Below the pieces are notes generated by a model. That model saw only the letters and a program-made list of their open reading frames with translations. It was not told the origin of the DNA and made no database searches. The position numbers and the translations under genes are program-made. Shown here piece by piece: positions 23,863 to 37,607 of a DNA stretch of 64,000 nucleotides (position 1 is the stretch's first letter; each line of letters opens with the position of its first letter). Origin of the DNA: Megaleporinus macrocephalus. Its lineage: Eukaryota; Chordata; Actinopteri; Characiformes; Anostomidae. Location: the NCBI GenBank assembly GCA_021613375.1, contig CM038717.1:40767375-40831374 (forward strand), read 5' to 3'.

Positions 23863-25557
23863 TTGCAAAACAAGCTCGGATCCTGTAAGGCAGTTATCTC
23901 TCAGATTCCAGTTCTTATCAGAAACAGAGAGAACAGAGAGTGCAGGCCAGACCGTGTAAATACATCCAACCTTCAGTCTGTGAGATGTTCCTCACAATCT
24001 CTTGGGCAAAGTGCACAAGTTAGCTCTACTAAACATCTGATCTCTTACAAACTTTCTTTTTTAGTAAATGATTTGATTATTACAGCCCAGAGGCTGGACT
24101 TCCTGCTTTTAACAGAAACCTGGTTAAATGCCTGCAGTGCTGAAAGCATATTAACTGAGTCTGCTCCACCAAACTTTAATTTTTTAAATGTCTCACGTGT
24201 TAGCAAGAAAGGTGGAGGCGTAGCAGCAATATTTGATTCTTCTTTTAACTGCAAGCAGCTATCACTTAGTGACTTCACATCATTTGAGTATTTGTGTTCA
24301 GTTTTGAAAGGGGCACCAAAGATACTACTAGTTATCATCTACAGGCCTCCAGAGTACAGCAGTGATTTTATTGATGAGGTTACAGATCTGTTATCTTCTA
24401 TTTCTACTGAATTTCATCATTTTCTTATTGCTGGTGATTTTAACATACATATGGACAACACCAAGGACATTAATGCTAAAGAAATCTGTGACATACTTGA
24501 CTCTTCTGAACTCTCTCAGCATGTAACTGGAAGCACACACTCTCATGGTCACACTCTGGATATGGTTATCTCTAAGGGTCTCAACATATCAGCCTCTGTT
24601 AAGGACGTTGCCATGTCAGATCATTACTGTGTATTCTTTGATATGTGGACGTCACTAGATATCAACACCAAACATGCCAGCTTTAAGAAAAAGAAAAGGT
24701 TTATAAATGACAGCACAGCATCTCTGTTCCAGAGAAAAATGTGCTCAGCACCGTGTGAACCATCTGATTCTGTGGATGCTTTGCTGGATGACTTCAACTC
24801 AAGAATGGTTAATGTTATGGATGAGATTGCACCAATTAAAGTTAAGATCATGTCATGCAGACAGAAAGCTCCCTGGAGGAACGCTACAGCAGTTCAACTC
24901 CAAAAGAGAGAGTGTAGGAAGGCCGAGCGTAGATGGCGTAAAAGTAATAAAGAAATCTTCAAAGATTGGCTGCGAGATTATAACTTAATAATGTGCAAAG
25001 CTAGACAATCTTTCTTCTCCACCATCATCAACAATAACATTAACAACAGCAGAACACTCTTCAACACGGTGGACAAGCTAACAAAGTCTCCTTTTAATGT
25101 GGCCCCTGAATTAACTTCAACTGACAGACGTAATGACTTTGCAAGATTTTTTAACACTAAAATTCTCAAGATCAGATCAGCCATTAGTACATCTGTGTCC
25201 ACCGATGAGCTCGTGTCCTCGCAATCACCACACAAACATATTACTGATAAAATGTGTCAGTTTAATGTCATTAATGAAGAAGTTTTAATCGATACAGTGA
25301 GTCCTCTAAAAACATGCACCTGCAGTCTTGACCCGTTGCCAACACAGTTTTTCAAGACTGTATTTTTCTCAATATCAGCAGATATACTTCAGATCGTAAA
25401 TACATCACTGATATCAGGAGATTATCCAAATTCATTGAAAACTGCAGTTGTGAAGCCTCTCTTGAAAAAGAAAAACCTAGAACCAACCCTAGTAAGTAAT
25501 TACAGACCCATTTCAAATTTACCTTTCATTAGAAAAATCATAGAGAAAATTCTATGA
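23863..25557 (+). pseudogene. L2-like LINE ORF: endonuclease plus start of reverse transcriptase, truncated
   Basis: The 564-codon open frame encodes an apurinic-like endonuclease followed by the beginning of a reverse transcriptase, the order used by L2/CR1-group non-LTR retrotransposons. The endonuclease keeps its usual landmarks: TETW (residues 84-87), YRPP (160-163), GDFNIH (191-196), TLDMVIS (231-237) and SDHY (252-255). RT motif VKPLLKKK (530-537) and NYRPISNLPFI (546-556) are present. Then the frame stops and runs into a 46-bp minisatellite. All later RT blocks, including the YADD-type catalytic site, are absent. No in-frame ATG exists before residue 197, although the frame is open upstream, so the 5' end is truncated or mutated. 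The frame is otherwise uninterrupted, suggesting a fairly young insertion. Autonomous transposition is impossible. Confidence 0.88.
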
Positions 25558-25564
25558 TTCTAAA

Positions 25565-28500
25565 ATTCTAACCCTTACACTGAATACCAGTATAAACACA
25601 TCACCCCCATCCTTAAACCCTTACACTGAATACCAGTATAAACACATCACCCCCATTCTTAAACCCTTACACTGAATACCAGTATAAACACATCACCCCC
25701 ATTCTTAAACCCTTACACTGAATACCAGTATAAACACATCACCCCCATTCTTAAACCTTACACTGAATACCAGTATAAACACATCACCCCCATTCTTAAA
25801 CCCTTACACTGAATACCAGTATAAACACATCACCCCCATTCTTAAATCCTTACACTGGATACCAATATAAACACATCTCCCCCATTCTTAAACCCTTACA
25901 CTGGATACCAGTATAAACACATCACCCCCATTCTTAAACCCTTACACTGGATACCAGTATAAACACATCACCCCCATTCTTAAACCCTTACACTGGATAC
26001 CAGTATAAACACATCACCCCCATTCTTAAACCCTTACACTGGATACCAGTATAAACACATCACCCCCATTCTTAAACCCTTACACTGGATACCAGTATAA
26101 ACACATCACCCCCATTCTTAAACCCTTACACTGGATACCAGTATAAACACATCACCCCAATTCTTAAACCTTACACTGGATACCAGTATAAACACATCAC
26201 CCCCATTCTTAAACCCTTACACTGAATACCAGTATAAACACATCACCCCCATTCTTAAATCCTTACACTGGATACCAGTATAAACACATCACCCCCATTC
26301 TTAAATCCTTACACTGGATACCAGTATAAACACATCACCCCCATTCTTAAACCCTTACACTGGATACCAGTATAAACACATCACCCCCATTCTTAAACCC
26401 TTACACTGGATACCAGTATAAACACATCACCCCCATTCTTAAACCCTTACACTGGATACCAGTATAAACACATCTCCCCCATTCTTAAATCCTTACACTG
26501 GATACCAGTATAATCACATCACCCCCATTCTTAAATCCTTACAGTGGATACCAGTATAAATACATCACCCCCATTCTTAAATCCTTACACTGGATACCAG
26601 TATAAACACATCACCCCCATTCTTAAACCCTTACACTGGATACCAGTATAAACACATCACCCCCATTCTTAAATCCTTACACTGGATACCAGTATAAACA
26701 CATCACCCCCATTCTTAAACCTTACACTGGATACCAGTATAAACACATCACCCCCATTCTTAAACCCTTACACTGAATACCAGTATAAACACATCACCCC
26801 CATTCTTAAATCCTTACACTGGATACCAGTATAAACACATCACCCCCATTCTTAAATCCTTACACTGAATACCAGTATAAACACATCACCCCCATTCTTA
26901 AATCCTTACACTGAATACCAGTATAAACACATCACCCCCATCCTTAAACCTTTACACTGGATACCAGTATAAACACATCACCCCCATTCTTAAACCTTAC
27001 ACTGGATACCAGTATAAACACATCACCCCCATTCTTAAATCCATACACTGGATACCAGTATAAACACATCTCCCCATTCTTAAATCCTTACACTGAATAC
27101 CAGTATAAACACATCACCCCCATTCTTAAATCCATACACTGGATACCAGTATAAACACATCACCCCCATTCTTAAATCCTTACACTGAATACCAGTATAA
27201 ACACATCACCCCCATTCTTAAATCCTTACACTGAATACCAGTATAAACACATCACCCCCATCCTTAAACCCTTACACTGGATACCAGTATAAACACATCA
27301 CCCCCATTCTTAAACCCTTACACTGGATACCAGTATAAACACATCACCCCCATTCTTAAACCTTACACTGGATACCAGTATAAACACATCACCCCAATTC
27401 TTAAATCCTTACACTGGATACCAGTATAAACACATCACCCCCATTCTTAAACCTTTACACTGGATACCAGTATAAACACATCTCCCCCATTCTTAAATCC
27501 TTACACTGGATACCAGTATAAACACATCTCCCCCATTCTTAAATCCTTACACTGGATACCAGTATAAACACATCACCCCCATTCTTAAATCCTTACACTG
27601 GATACCAGTATAAACACATCACCCCCATTCTTAAACCTTTACACTGGATACCAGTATAAACACATCACCCCCATTCTTAAATCCTTACACTGGATACCAG
27701 TATAAATACATCACCCCCATTCTTAAACCCTTACACTGGATACCAGTATAAACACATCACCCCCATTCTTAAACCTTTACACTGGATACCAGTATAAACA
27801 CATCTCCCCCATTCTTAAATCCTTACACTGGATACCAGTATAAACACATCTCCCCCATTCTTAAACCCTTACACTGGATACCAATATAAACACATCACCC
27901 CCATTCTTAAATCCTTACACTGAATACCAGTATAAACACATCACCCCCATTCTTAAACCCTTACACTGGATACCAGTATAAACACATCACCCCCATTCTT
28001 AAACCCTTACACTGGATACCAGTATAAACACATCACCCCCATTCTTAAATCCTTACACTGGATACCAGTATAAACACACCACCCCCATTCTTAAACCCTT
28101 ACACTGGATACCAGTATAAACACATCACCCCCATTCTTAAACCTTTACACTGGATACCAGTATAAACACATCTCCCCCATTCTTAAATCCTTACACTGGA
28201 TACCAGTATAAACACATCACCCCCATTCTTAAACCCTTACACTGGATACCAGTATAAGCACATCACCCCCATTCTTAAATCCTTACACTGAATACCAGTA
28301 TAAACACATCACCCTCATTCTTAAACCCTTACACTGGATACCAGTATAAACACATCACCCCCATTCTTAAACCCTTACACTGGATACCAGTATAAACACA
28401 TCACCCCCATTCTCAAACCCTTACACTGAATACCAGTATAAACACATCACCCTCATTCTTAAACCCTTACACTGGATACCAGTATAAACACATCACCCCC

Positions 28501-30504
28501 ATTCTTAAACCCTTACACTGGATACCAGTATAAACACATCACCCCCATTCTTAAACCTTACACTGGATACCAGTATAAACACATCACCCCCATTCTTAAA
28601 TCCTTACACTGGATACCAGTATAAACACATCTCCCCCATTCTTAAATCATTACACTGGATACCAGTATAAACACATCTCCCCCATTCTTAAATCCTTACA
28701 CTGGATACCAGTATAAACACATCTCCCCCATTCTTAAACCTTTACACTGGATACCAGTATAAACACATCTCCCCCATTCTTAAACCCTTACACTGGATAA
28801 CAGTATAAACACATCACCCCCATTCTTAAACCCTTACACTGGATACCAGTATAAACACATCACCCCCATTCTTAAATCCTTACACTGGATACCAGTATAA
28901 ACACATCACCCCCATTCTTAAACCCTTACACTGGATACCAGTATAAACACATCACCCCCATTCTTAAATCCTTACACTGGATACCAGTATAAACACATCA
29001 CCCCCATTCTTAAACCCTTACACTGAATACCAGTATAAACACATCACCCCCATTCTTAAACCCTTACACTGGATACCAGTATAAACACATCTCCCCCATT
29101 CTTAAACCTTTACACTGAATACCAGTATAAACACATCACCCCCATTCTTAAACCCTTACACTGGATACCAGTATAAACACATCTCCCCCATTCTTAAACC
29201 TTTACACTGAATACCAGTATAAACACATCACCCCCATTCTTAAACCCTTACACTGAATACCAGTATAAACACATCACCCCCATTCTTAAACCTTTACACT
29301 GGATACCAGTATAAACACATCTCCCCCATTCTTAAACCCTTACACTGAATACCAATATAAACACATCACCCCCATTCTTAAACCTTACACTGGATACCAG
29401 TATAAACACATCACCCCCATCCTTAAACCTTTACACTGGATACCAGTATAAACACATCACCCCCATCCTTAAACCCTTACACTGGATACCAGTATAAACA
29501 CATCACCCCCATTCTTAAATCCTTACACTGGATACCAGTATAAACACATCACCCCCATTCTTAAACCTTTACACTGGATACCAGTATAAACACATCACCC
29601 CCATTCTTAAATCCTTACACTGGATACCAGTATAAACACATCTCCCCCATTCTTAAACCCTTACACTGGATACCAGTATAAACACATCACCCCCATTCTC
29701 AAACCCTTACACTGGATACCAGTATAAACACACCACCCCCATTCTTAAACCTTACACTGGAAACCAGTATAAATACATCACCCCCATTCTTAAACCCTTA
29801 CACTGGATACCAGTATAAACACATCACCCCCATTCTTAAACCCTTACACTGGATACCAGTATAAGCACATCACCCCCATTCTTAAACCTTTACACTGGAT
29901 ACCAGTATAAACACATCTCCCCCATTCTTAAACCCTTACACTGGATACCAGTATAAACACATCACCCCCATTCTCAAACCCTTACACTGGATACCAGTAT
30001 AAACACACCACCCCCATTCTTAAACCTTACACTGGAAACCAGTATAAACACATCACCCCCATTCTTAAATCCTTACACTGGATACCAGTATAAACACATC
30101 ACCCCCATTCTTAAATCCTTACACTGGATACCAGTATAAACACATCACCCCCATTCTTAAATCCTTACACTGGATACCAGTATAAATACATCACCCCCAT
30201 TCTTAAACCCTTACACTGGATACCAGTATAAACACATCACCCCCATTCTTAAATCCTTACACTGAATACCAGTATAAACACATCACCCCCATTCTTAAAT
30301 CCTTACACTGGATACCAGTATAAACACATCTCCCCCATTCTTAAATCCTTACACTGGATACCAGTATAAACACATCACCCCCATTCTTAAATCCTTACAC
30401 TGGATACCAATTTAAACACATCACCCCCATTCTTAAATCCTTACACTGGATACCAGTATAAACACATCACCCCCATTCTTAAATCCTTACACTGGATACC
30501 AGTC
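25565..30504. repeat. 46-bp minisatellite inside the LINE, about 108 copies
   Basis: The unit includes CACATCACCCCCATTCTTAA and TACACTGGATACCAGT. Between the first and last CCAG blocks (25587 and 30499) there are 4912 bp, which fits 107 periods of 46 bp with ten 1-bp deletions, mostly AAACCTTAC for AAACCCTTAC. Read in frame, each unit is HITPILKSLHWIPV, a C-terminal LINE motif, and the array's right edge continues seamlessly into the LINE C-terminus. Because 46 is not a multiple of 3 the array cannot be translated through. Confidence 0.97.
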
Positions 30505-31066
30505 TGTTACTGAATAGACTTCAAGGTCCTGTTACTGGTCTATAAATGTCTAAATGGTATAGGACCAGTTTATCTGTGTGGTCTAGTACAGCGATATGAG
30601 CCAAGCAGAACTCTTAGATCGTTAGAAAGTAGTCAGCTAGTCCTTCCTAAGGTAAAGACTAAGCATGGGGGAGCAGCGTTTAGTTACTGTGCTGTTGTTT
30701 AATGGAATCAGTTGAGCGAGAGTTTTAGAAGAGCCCCAACACTGGACACCTTTAAATCCAGACTAAAAACATTCCTGTTTGAGCAGCTCAGTTTAAAACT
30801 CTCACTCTTACTGAACCATTAGTTATTCATTTTGAACCTCCTTCTTCATTTTTTATGTTTCATTTTATTTCTTGTAAACAAGAACCTTATTCTTATTTCT
30901 TACTTCTAGTTTGCTTTACACTCAAGAAAAACACCCTCAGCGTATTTTTTTTCTTGATTTCTTGAAACTGATTTATTTTAATGCTTTGTTTCTTATTTCT
31001 TTATTTCTGTAAAGAACTTTGAGTGGCCACTGTGTATGAAAGGTACTATACAAATAAACTTGCCTT
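30460..31066 (+). mobile_element. L2-like LINE C-terminus and 3' UTR
   Basis: Continuing from SLHWIPV, the frame reads IDFKVLLLVYKCLNGIGPVYL, then YEPSRTLRS, KTKHGGAAFSY, WNQLSE, TFKSRLKTFLFEQLS, the normal end of L2-type ORFs. Two stop codons interrupt it: TGA at 30511-30513 and a TAA before WNQLSE. The 3' UTR ends near GGTACTATACAAATAAACTTGCC. Together with 23863-25557 this brackets one element whose RT core has been lost. Confidence 0.85.
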
Positions 31067-31119
31067 ACCTAATAATCTTTCTTTTATCAGGTAAACAGTA
31101 AACACCTTCATCCCTTCAT

Positions 31120-31312
31120 TCCTTTATCACCGTCAACGCTGTTCCTTCATCCCTTCATTCCTTTATCATCAACGCTGTTCCTTCATCCCTTCATTCCTTT
31201 ATCATCATCAACCCTGTTCCTTCATCCCTTCATTCCTTTATCATCATCTTCAACCCTGTTCCTTCATCCCTTTATTCGTTTAACAATACCAACACTCTTC
31301 CTTCATCCCTTC
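31120..31312. repeat. Short tandem repeat, CCTTCATCCCTTCATTCCTTTATCATC type, about 4-5 copies
   Basis: TTCCTTCATCCCTTCATTC recurs at roughly 40-60 bp spacing between CAACGCTG/CAACCCTG segments. Confidence 0.85.
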
Positions 31313-32265
31313 ATTCCGTCTGTTGCTGGATGTTTAGTTTTGGAAAAAGATTTTAATGTTTATTCTGTTCTCTCTGAAATTTTAATACATAAAAAATAAA
31401 AGATGACTTCATTTATCCTCAAAGGGAAATTCAGTCGTTCCAGAATACTAAGAGTATGTAATCTATATGGGGCAGTTCCGGCTTCCTCGGCACTCTGAGG
31501 TCTTTTTGTCACGCAGGTGGTATAAATAGACTAAATATTTCTTCCTCTGCCGGAGCTGATGAAAATAGACTACACCTGAGTCTCTGATGGCTCCCTGGTT
31601 CCTATACAGGGCGCTATGTGTGGCATGCAATGACTTTAACACCCACTGCACATAGTTTGGGAATGGGCCTGTCCCCAAAACCCCCTGAGGACACAGGACC
31701 CTGAGGACACTAGACTTAAAAGCCTGCATCTGGGACGGAGTCTTGCTTAGACTACACATGTGCTGTAGCAAAATAATGTTTTCGGACTTGATTTGTTTGT
31801 CTGCAGTGATTCAGTCCAGATCACAAACGGGATGCAGCCCAATAACCAGTTCAGTTAATATCTTCTTCTCCATCATGTTGACCAGAGAGCTGCAACCAAA
31901 CCCCTGCACTCTGATTGGCTCTCAACTGGGTCTTGAGGAAAGTTGGGTAAGAGGCTGCTGCATAGGCCTATATTTGCGAAAGGTTGTATAAACTAGATAG
32001 TAGAATAGTAAATATGATTTTGAGACCATAAATGTTTCTACACATCATCCAACCCTACTATGATTCTACCCATTGATCTATGTGTGGGTTAGCTGCGTTG
32101 GGTTGTGGTTCTCCTCTGCTGCTGGTTTAATAGAAGGGCTTTCGGTCATAAGGCTATGGTTCCTTCTTCTATGCCAGCTTCATAGTGGTGTCAGAAGTGG
32201 GATAGCGCCTCCCCAGTGGGAGTAACACACCGCTTACGTAATAGTGTGTGACCTCCTGTGGTCCA
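31313..32265. other. Intergenic, nothing recognised
   Basis: A minus-strand frame of about 100 codons at 31463-31771 has no ATG-supported or homologous product. No feature is claimed. Confidence 0.45.
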
Positions 32266-32345
32266 ATCAGTCAATCAATTAACATTTATTTATGTAGTGC
32301 TTTTTACAACCAGTGTTGTCTCAAAACAGCTTTAAAGAAAATGAG
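32266..32345 (+). mobile_element. Dispersed repeat fragment
   Basis: ATTTATTTATGTAGTGCTTT, ACAACCAGTGTTGTCTCAAA and CAGCTTTA match the start of the insert at 34257-34345. Confidence 0.65.
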
Positions 32346-33704
32346 TTTATGAATGGAAGGATGGAAAGAAAAGAGTTCATGACTCTTGAACGTGAGAAAG
32401 GGTATTGAGGTCCAGGCTGATGAGCAGGAGAGCATCCTCAGATCAGACAGGACCGACAGATGATCAACCAGTGGGGATGGAGCTCTGGTGAATTCTAGCG
32501 GCTCTGGTGAACTGGTGAATAGTCTGGTCTGTTAGGTCTGGTAAGTCATGTAAGCACTCACCAAGACAAATTCCTTATCCTCCTGAGACCCAGAAAAATA
32601 AAGTTTCAGAATTTCAGTAATTTCAACGTAAAATAAGTCAAATTTTAAATGATTTTTTAATGTAATGTCCTTTATAGTGGACAACAGGACATTGCTGATG
32701 TCATATTTATTGTTTTCTGTTGTGCATCAGTCCAAAAATCCTTCTACAACATCAACACCAACTCAATCCTAGAAAATAATGTAAATGAAAACTGAGTAAA
32801 CCAACATTGTTAATCTTTTTTATACCATTTCCACTTTTGTCAGTATAAGAAATATTTCAAATGCACTGTATATGAACATAAACAGGAACAAATAATAACC
32901 CACTCCAAAGGTTACCTTACCTGTTTACAGGCTTAAACAGTTTTTAGATACACTAGCTAAACCTGTGTTAATCACTCCAAACCTTGAGCCAAAGTTTCAC
33001 ACTTTCCACTTTCTATTTTTAAAATGTATAATTATGTTACATTTTCTAATAAATTAGGAATAAATTAAATTAGTAATTAATTAAAACATTGAAACATGGC
33101 GGTGGCAGCTTCTGTTGGAAGACGAGTTGCTTCTATGTGGATATGAAGCCTCTTTCCAAGATAAACGTTACAGAATATTTAGAACATATAGAACTATGAA
33201 GTCTTAAAACAGAATGATCTTGTTAGAACCTGATTGACCCCTTTAACTCACCAGAGATGATCTCATTTGAGAAGATGGCTCAATGAGGAAAAGGAATCCA
33301 CAGTCCACATGTTTTTAGGAATTGGCAGTTAGGTTGAACTGTGGAAGTCAAGGAAAGATCTGGAAGACCAGGAAAAACTCTCATGTTGACCAGAAAGGTA
33401 AAGTGAAACCCTCACATGACAACAAAGGGCCTTCAGGAAGGTTTAGCCGACAGATGAGTGGTGATGCAGACACGTGGAAGTCATCAGAAGGAAACATTAC
33501 CTGCGAACGCAGCACAGAAGTTCATTTAAATAATAAAAACATTCGGCAAAGAATATCTTCAGCACTGTTGTATGCAAAGCTGAGGTGGGAAGCCTGCTGA
33601 TCATGTTCACAGTACGGTTCACTGCCAGCAGATGATGCCTGATCAGCTAGTGGAGTGCTGCAGGTTCTACAGTGATTATACTTCATCCTCGTATTTCTCT
33701 GTCG
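32346..33704. other. Intergenic, nothing recognised
   Basis: AT-rich sequence without a coding signature. The 92-codon frame at 33322-33600 has no known relative. Confidence 0.45.
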
Positions 33705-34255
33705 CCTATATATACTATACAGTCTATACTATATATACTATACAGTCTATACTATATATACTATACAGTATATACTATATAAACTATACAGTATATTCTA
33801 TATATACTATATACAGTATATACTATATATACTATACAGTATATTCCATAGATACTATACAATATATACTATATAAACTATACAGTGTATTCTATATATA
33901 CTATACAGCATATTCTACATATTCTATATACAGTATATACTATATATACTATACAGTATATACTATATATACTATACAGTATATTCTATATATACTATAC
34001 AGTATATTCCATATATACTATACAGTATATACTATATAAACTATACAGTGTATTCTATATATACTATACAGCATATTCTACATATTCTATATACAGTATA
34101 TACTATATATACTATACAGTGTATTCTATATATACTATACAGCATATTCTACATATTCTATATACAGCATATTCTATATATACTATACAGCATATTCTAT
34201 ATATACTATACAGTATATACTATATATACTATACAGTACATACAATATATACTAT
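33705..34255. repeat. 23-bp AT minisatellite, left block
   Basis: Units of the type ACTATATATACTATACAG plus TATAT/TCTAT, about 23 bp each. Same array as 34570-36215. Confidence 0.95.
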
Positions 34256-34569
34256 AGTCAAGTCAAGTCAATTTTATTTATATAGCGTTTTTTACAACAA
34301 TGTTGTCTCAAAGCAGCTTTACAGAGTTTTGAAAACAGTTATAACATAAATCCCCCAGTGAGCAAACCAGAGGCAACAGTGGCAAGAACACCTCCCTCAG
34401 ACTGGAGGAAGAAACCTTGGGAGGAACCAGACTCACAAGTGGAGACCCGTCCTCCTCTGATCAAACAGTATTTACAGTTTGAACTAAATACCAAAGAAAG
34501 GAGCCTCTGTTTGAAATCTGGATAGCAAAGCTTTAGAAGCTGCACAGATAGAGGCAGTCTATGACTGAG
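34256..34569 (+). mobile_element. Dispersed repeat inserted in the 23-bp array
   Basis: It begins AGTCAAGTCAAGTCAATTTT and continues with TTTATATAGCGTTTTTTACA, GTCTCAAAGCAGCTTTACAG and GAAGAAACCTTGGGAGGAAC. The first part matches 32266-32345. Array units flank it on both sides. No target duplication is identifiable because the flanks are repetitive. I recognise the AACCTTGGGAGGAACCAGAC block as common in fish genomes. Confidence 0.75.
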
Positions 34570-36215
34570 TCTTTATATATACTATACAGTATATACCATA
34601 TACACTATACAGTATATACTATATACACTATACAGTATATAATATATATACTATACAGTCTATACTATATATACTATACAGCATATTCTATATATATACT
34701 ATATACAGTCTATACTATATATACTATACAGTATATTCTATATAAACTATACAGTATATACTATATAAACTATACAGTATGTTCTATATATACTATATAC
34801 AGTCTATACTATATATACTATACAGTCTATACTATATATACTATACAGCATATTCTATATATACTATATAGTATATACTATATATACTATATACAGTCTA
34901 TACTATATATACTATATACAGTCTATACTATATATACTATACAGGCTATACTATATATACTATACAGTCTATACTATATATACTATACAGGCTATACTAT
35001 ATATACTATACAGCATATTCTATATATACTATATACAGTCTATACTATATATACTATACAGTATATTCTGTATATACTATATACAGTCTATACTATATAT
35101 ACTATACAGTATATTCTATATATACTATACAGCATATTCTATATATACTATACAGTATATCCTATATATACTATACAGTATATTCTATATATACTATATA
35201 CAGTCTATACTATATATACTATACAGTATATTCTATATATACTATATACAGTATATACTATATATACTATACAGTCTATACTATATATACTATACAGTAT
35301 ATACTATATAAACTATACAGTATATTCTATATATATATTATACAGTATATTCTATATATATTATACAGCATATTCTGTATATACTATACAGTATATTCTA
35401 TATATATTATACAGCATATTCTATATATACTATATACAGTCTATACTATATATACTATACAGTATATTCTATATATACTATACAGTATATTCTATATATA
35501 CTATACAGCATATTCTATATATACTATACAGTATATCCTATATATACTATACAGTATATTCTATATATACTATATACAGTCTATACTATATATACTATAC
35601 AGCATATTCTATATATACTAAACAGCATATTCTATATATACTATACAGTATATTCTATATATACTATATACAGTATATTCTATATATACTATATACAGTC
35701 TATACTATATATACTATACAGCATATTCTATATATACTATACAGCATATTCTATATATACTATATACAGTCTATTCTATATATACTATATACAGTCTATA
35801 CTATATATACTATACAGTATATACTATATATACTATACAGCATATTCTATATATACTATACAGCATATTCTATATATACTATACAGCATATTCTATATAT
35901 ACTATACAGTATATTCTATATATACTATACAGTATATTCTATATATACTATACAGCATATTCTATATATACTATACAGCATATTCTATATATACTATACA
36001 GCATATTCTATATATACTATATACAGTATATTCTATATATACTATATACAGTCTATACTATATATACTATACAGCATATTCTATATATACTATACAGCAT
36101 ATTCTATATATACTATATACAGTCTATTCTATATATACTATATACAGTCTATACTATATATACTATACAGTCTATACTATATATACTATACAGCATATTC
36201 TATATATACTATACA
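34570..36215. repeat. 23-bp AT minisatellite, right block
   Basis: About 70 units of ACTATATATACTATACAG plus TATATTC, CATATTC or TCTAT variants. Example spacing: CTATACAG at 34651 and 34674. A 573-codon open frame spans it only because the units are stop-poor and 3 x 23 bp restores frame. It has no coding meaning. Confidence 0.97.
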
Positions 36216-36478
36216 GATTCTCTGGTCTACCCGGCAGATGTTTTTTTTCTGTAGCCATTTATCCTCATGCTGCACCTGCTGACAGTAAATTTGTGCTGTA
36301 CTGCCACTTGATGGCGCTGTAGACTAAAAGGTAAAAACTCACTGTACTAAACACTTAGTTAGAATTTTAAAAAATTAGGAAGTTTAAAGATTTTAATTCC
36401 ATTAGGTTTAATTACAACAGTCATGTATTCTGGATGATATTCTAGATGTCAATGCAGAGCACAATAATAAAACCTTGT
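36216..36478. other. Spacer between arrays
   Basis: Short unique-looking sequence; nothing recognised. Confidence 0.5.
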
Positions 36479-37013
36479 GCTACCACTAACTGGCCACTTT
36501 ATTAGAAACACCAACCGTGCACTTCCACTAACTGGCCACTTTATAAGGAACATCCACCTTGTACTTCCACTAACTGGCCACTTTATTAGAAACACACACC
36601 TTGTACTTTCACAAACTGGCCACTTTATTAGAAACACCAACCTTGGGCTTCCACTAACTGGCCACTTTATTAGAAACACCAACCTTGTGATTCCACTAAC
36701 TGGCCACTTTATTAGAAACACTTACATTGTACCTTTACTAACTGGCCACTTTATTAGAAACACCAACCTTGTACTTCCACAAACTGGCCACTTTATTAGA
36801 AACACACACCTTGTACTTCCACTAACTGGCCACTTTATTAGAAACACCAACCTTGTACTTCCACTAACTGGCCACTTTATTAGAAACACCAACCTTGTAC
36901 TTCCACTAACTGGCCACTTTATTAGAAACACCCACCTTGTACTTCCACTAACTTGCCACTTTATTAGAAACACCCACCTTGTACTTCCACTAACTGGCCA
37001 CTTTGTGGAGGTT
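36479..37013. repeat. 42-bp minisatellite, block 1, about 12.7 copies
   Basis: The unit is built on ACTGGCCACTTTATTAGAAA, followed by CACCAACCTTGTACTTCC. The period is a multiple of 3, so both strands remain open (about 188 and 83-90 codons), an artefact. Confidence 0.97.
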
Positions 37014-37227
37014 CATTTTATATTTCTGCTTTTGTTTGTTTAGACATGTTGCTTGTTAACCAGCCAATCAGAGCAGAGCTTATCAGATTATTCTTAAGAT
37101 CACTATAAAAGGGAAACCAGCTCGTTTTATTCTGGAACCAAATCAGAGAATGTGAATGGGTGTAAAACTGCATCTGTGCACCCAAAGACACACATACAGT
37201 CTATGGAGAACATCAGAGAACAATTTA

Positions 37228-37450
37228 CATACTGAATAAATACTAAATAAATACTGAATAAATACTGAATAAATACTGAATAAATATTAAATAAATACTG
37301 AATAAATACTGAATAAATACTAAATAAATACTGAATAAATACTGAATAAATACTAAATAAATACTGAATAAATACTGAATAAATAGTAAATAAATACTGA
37401 ATAAATAGTAAATAAATACTGAATAAATACTGAATAAATACTGAATAAAT
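37228..37450. repeat. 11-bp minisatellite, about 20 copies
   Basis: TACTGAATAAA alternating with TACTAAATAAA and TAGTAAATAAA variants. Confidence 0.95.
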
Positions 37451-37607
37451 GAGTTCTATGGAACTTTTAAGTGACAAAAGCTGAGACTTGATGAAGCTGG
37501 GTGTATTGGATGATCAAGCAGGCTGTAAAGCTGCACCACTCAGGTATGTACACCAGAGGGCAGAAGAGATTAACACTGCGAAGAAGACTACTAACAGTGT
37601 TGTATCA

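Noticed and set aside
34561..36282. 573-codon open frame rich in Tyr and Ile
   Set aside because: Product of a stop-poor 23-bp AT repeat; three units restore frame. No coding evidence.
36477..37043. 188-codon frame and its minus-strand counterparts with GHFIRN or LIKWPVSG repeats
   Set aside because: 42-bp array open on both strands because the period is a multiple of 3.
37127..37477. 116-codon minus-strand hydrophobic frame
   Set aside because: Translation of the 11-bp TACTGAATAAA array.
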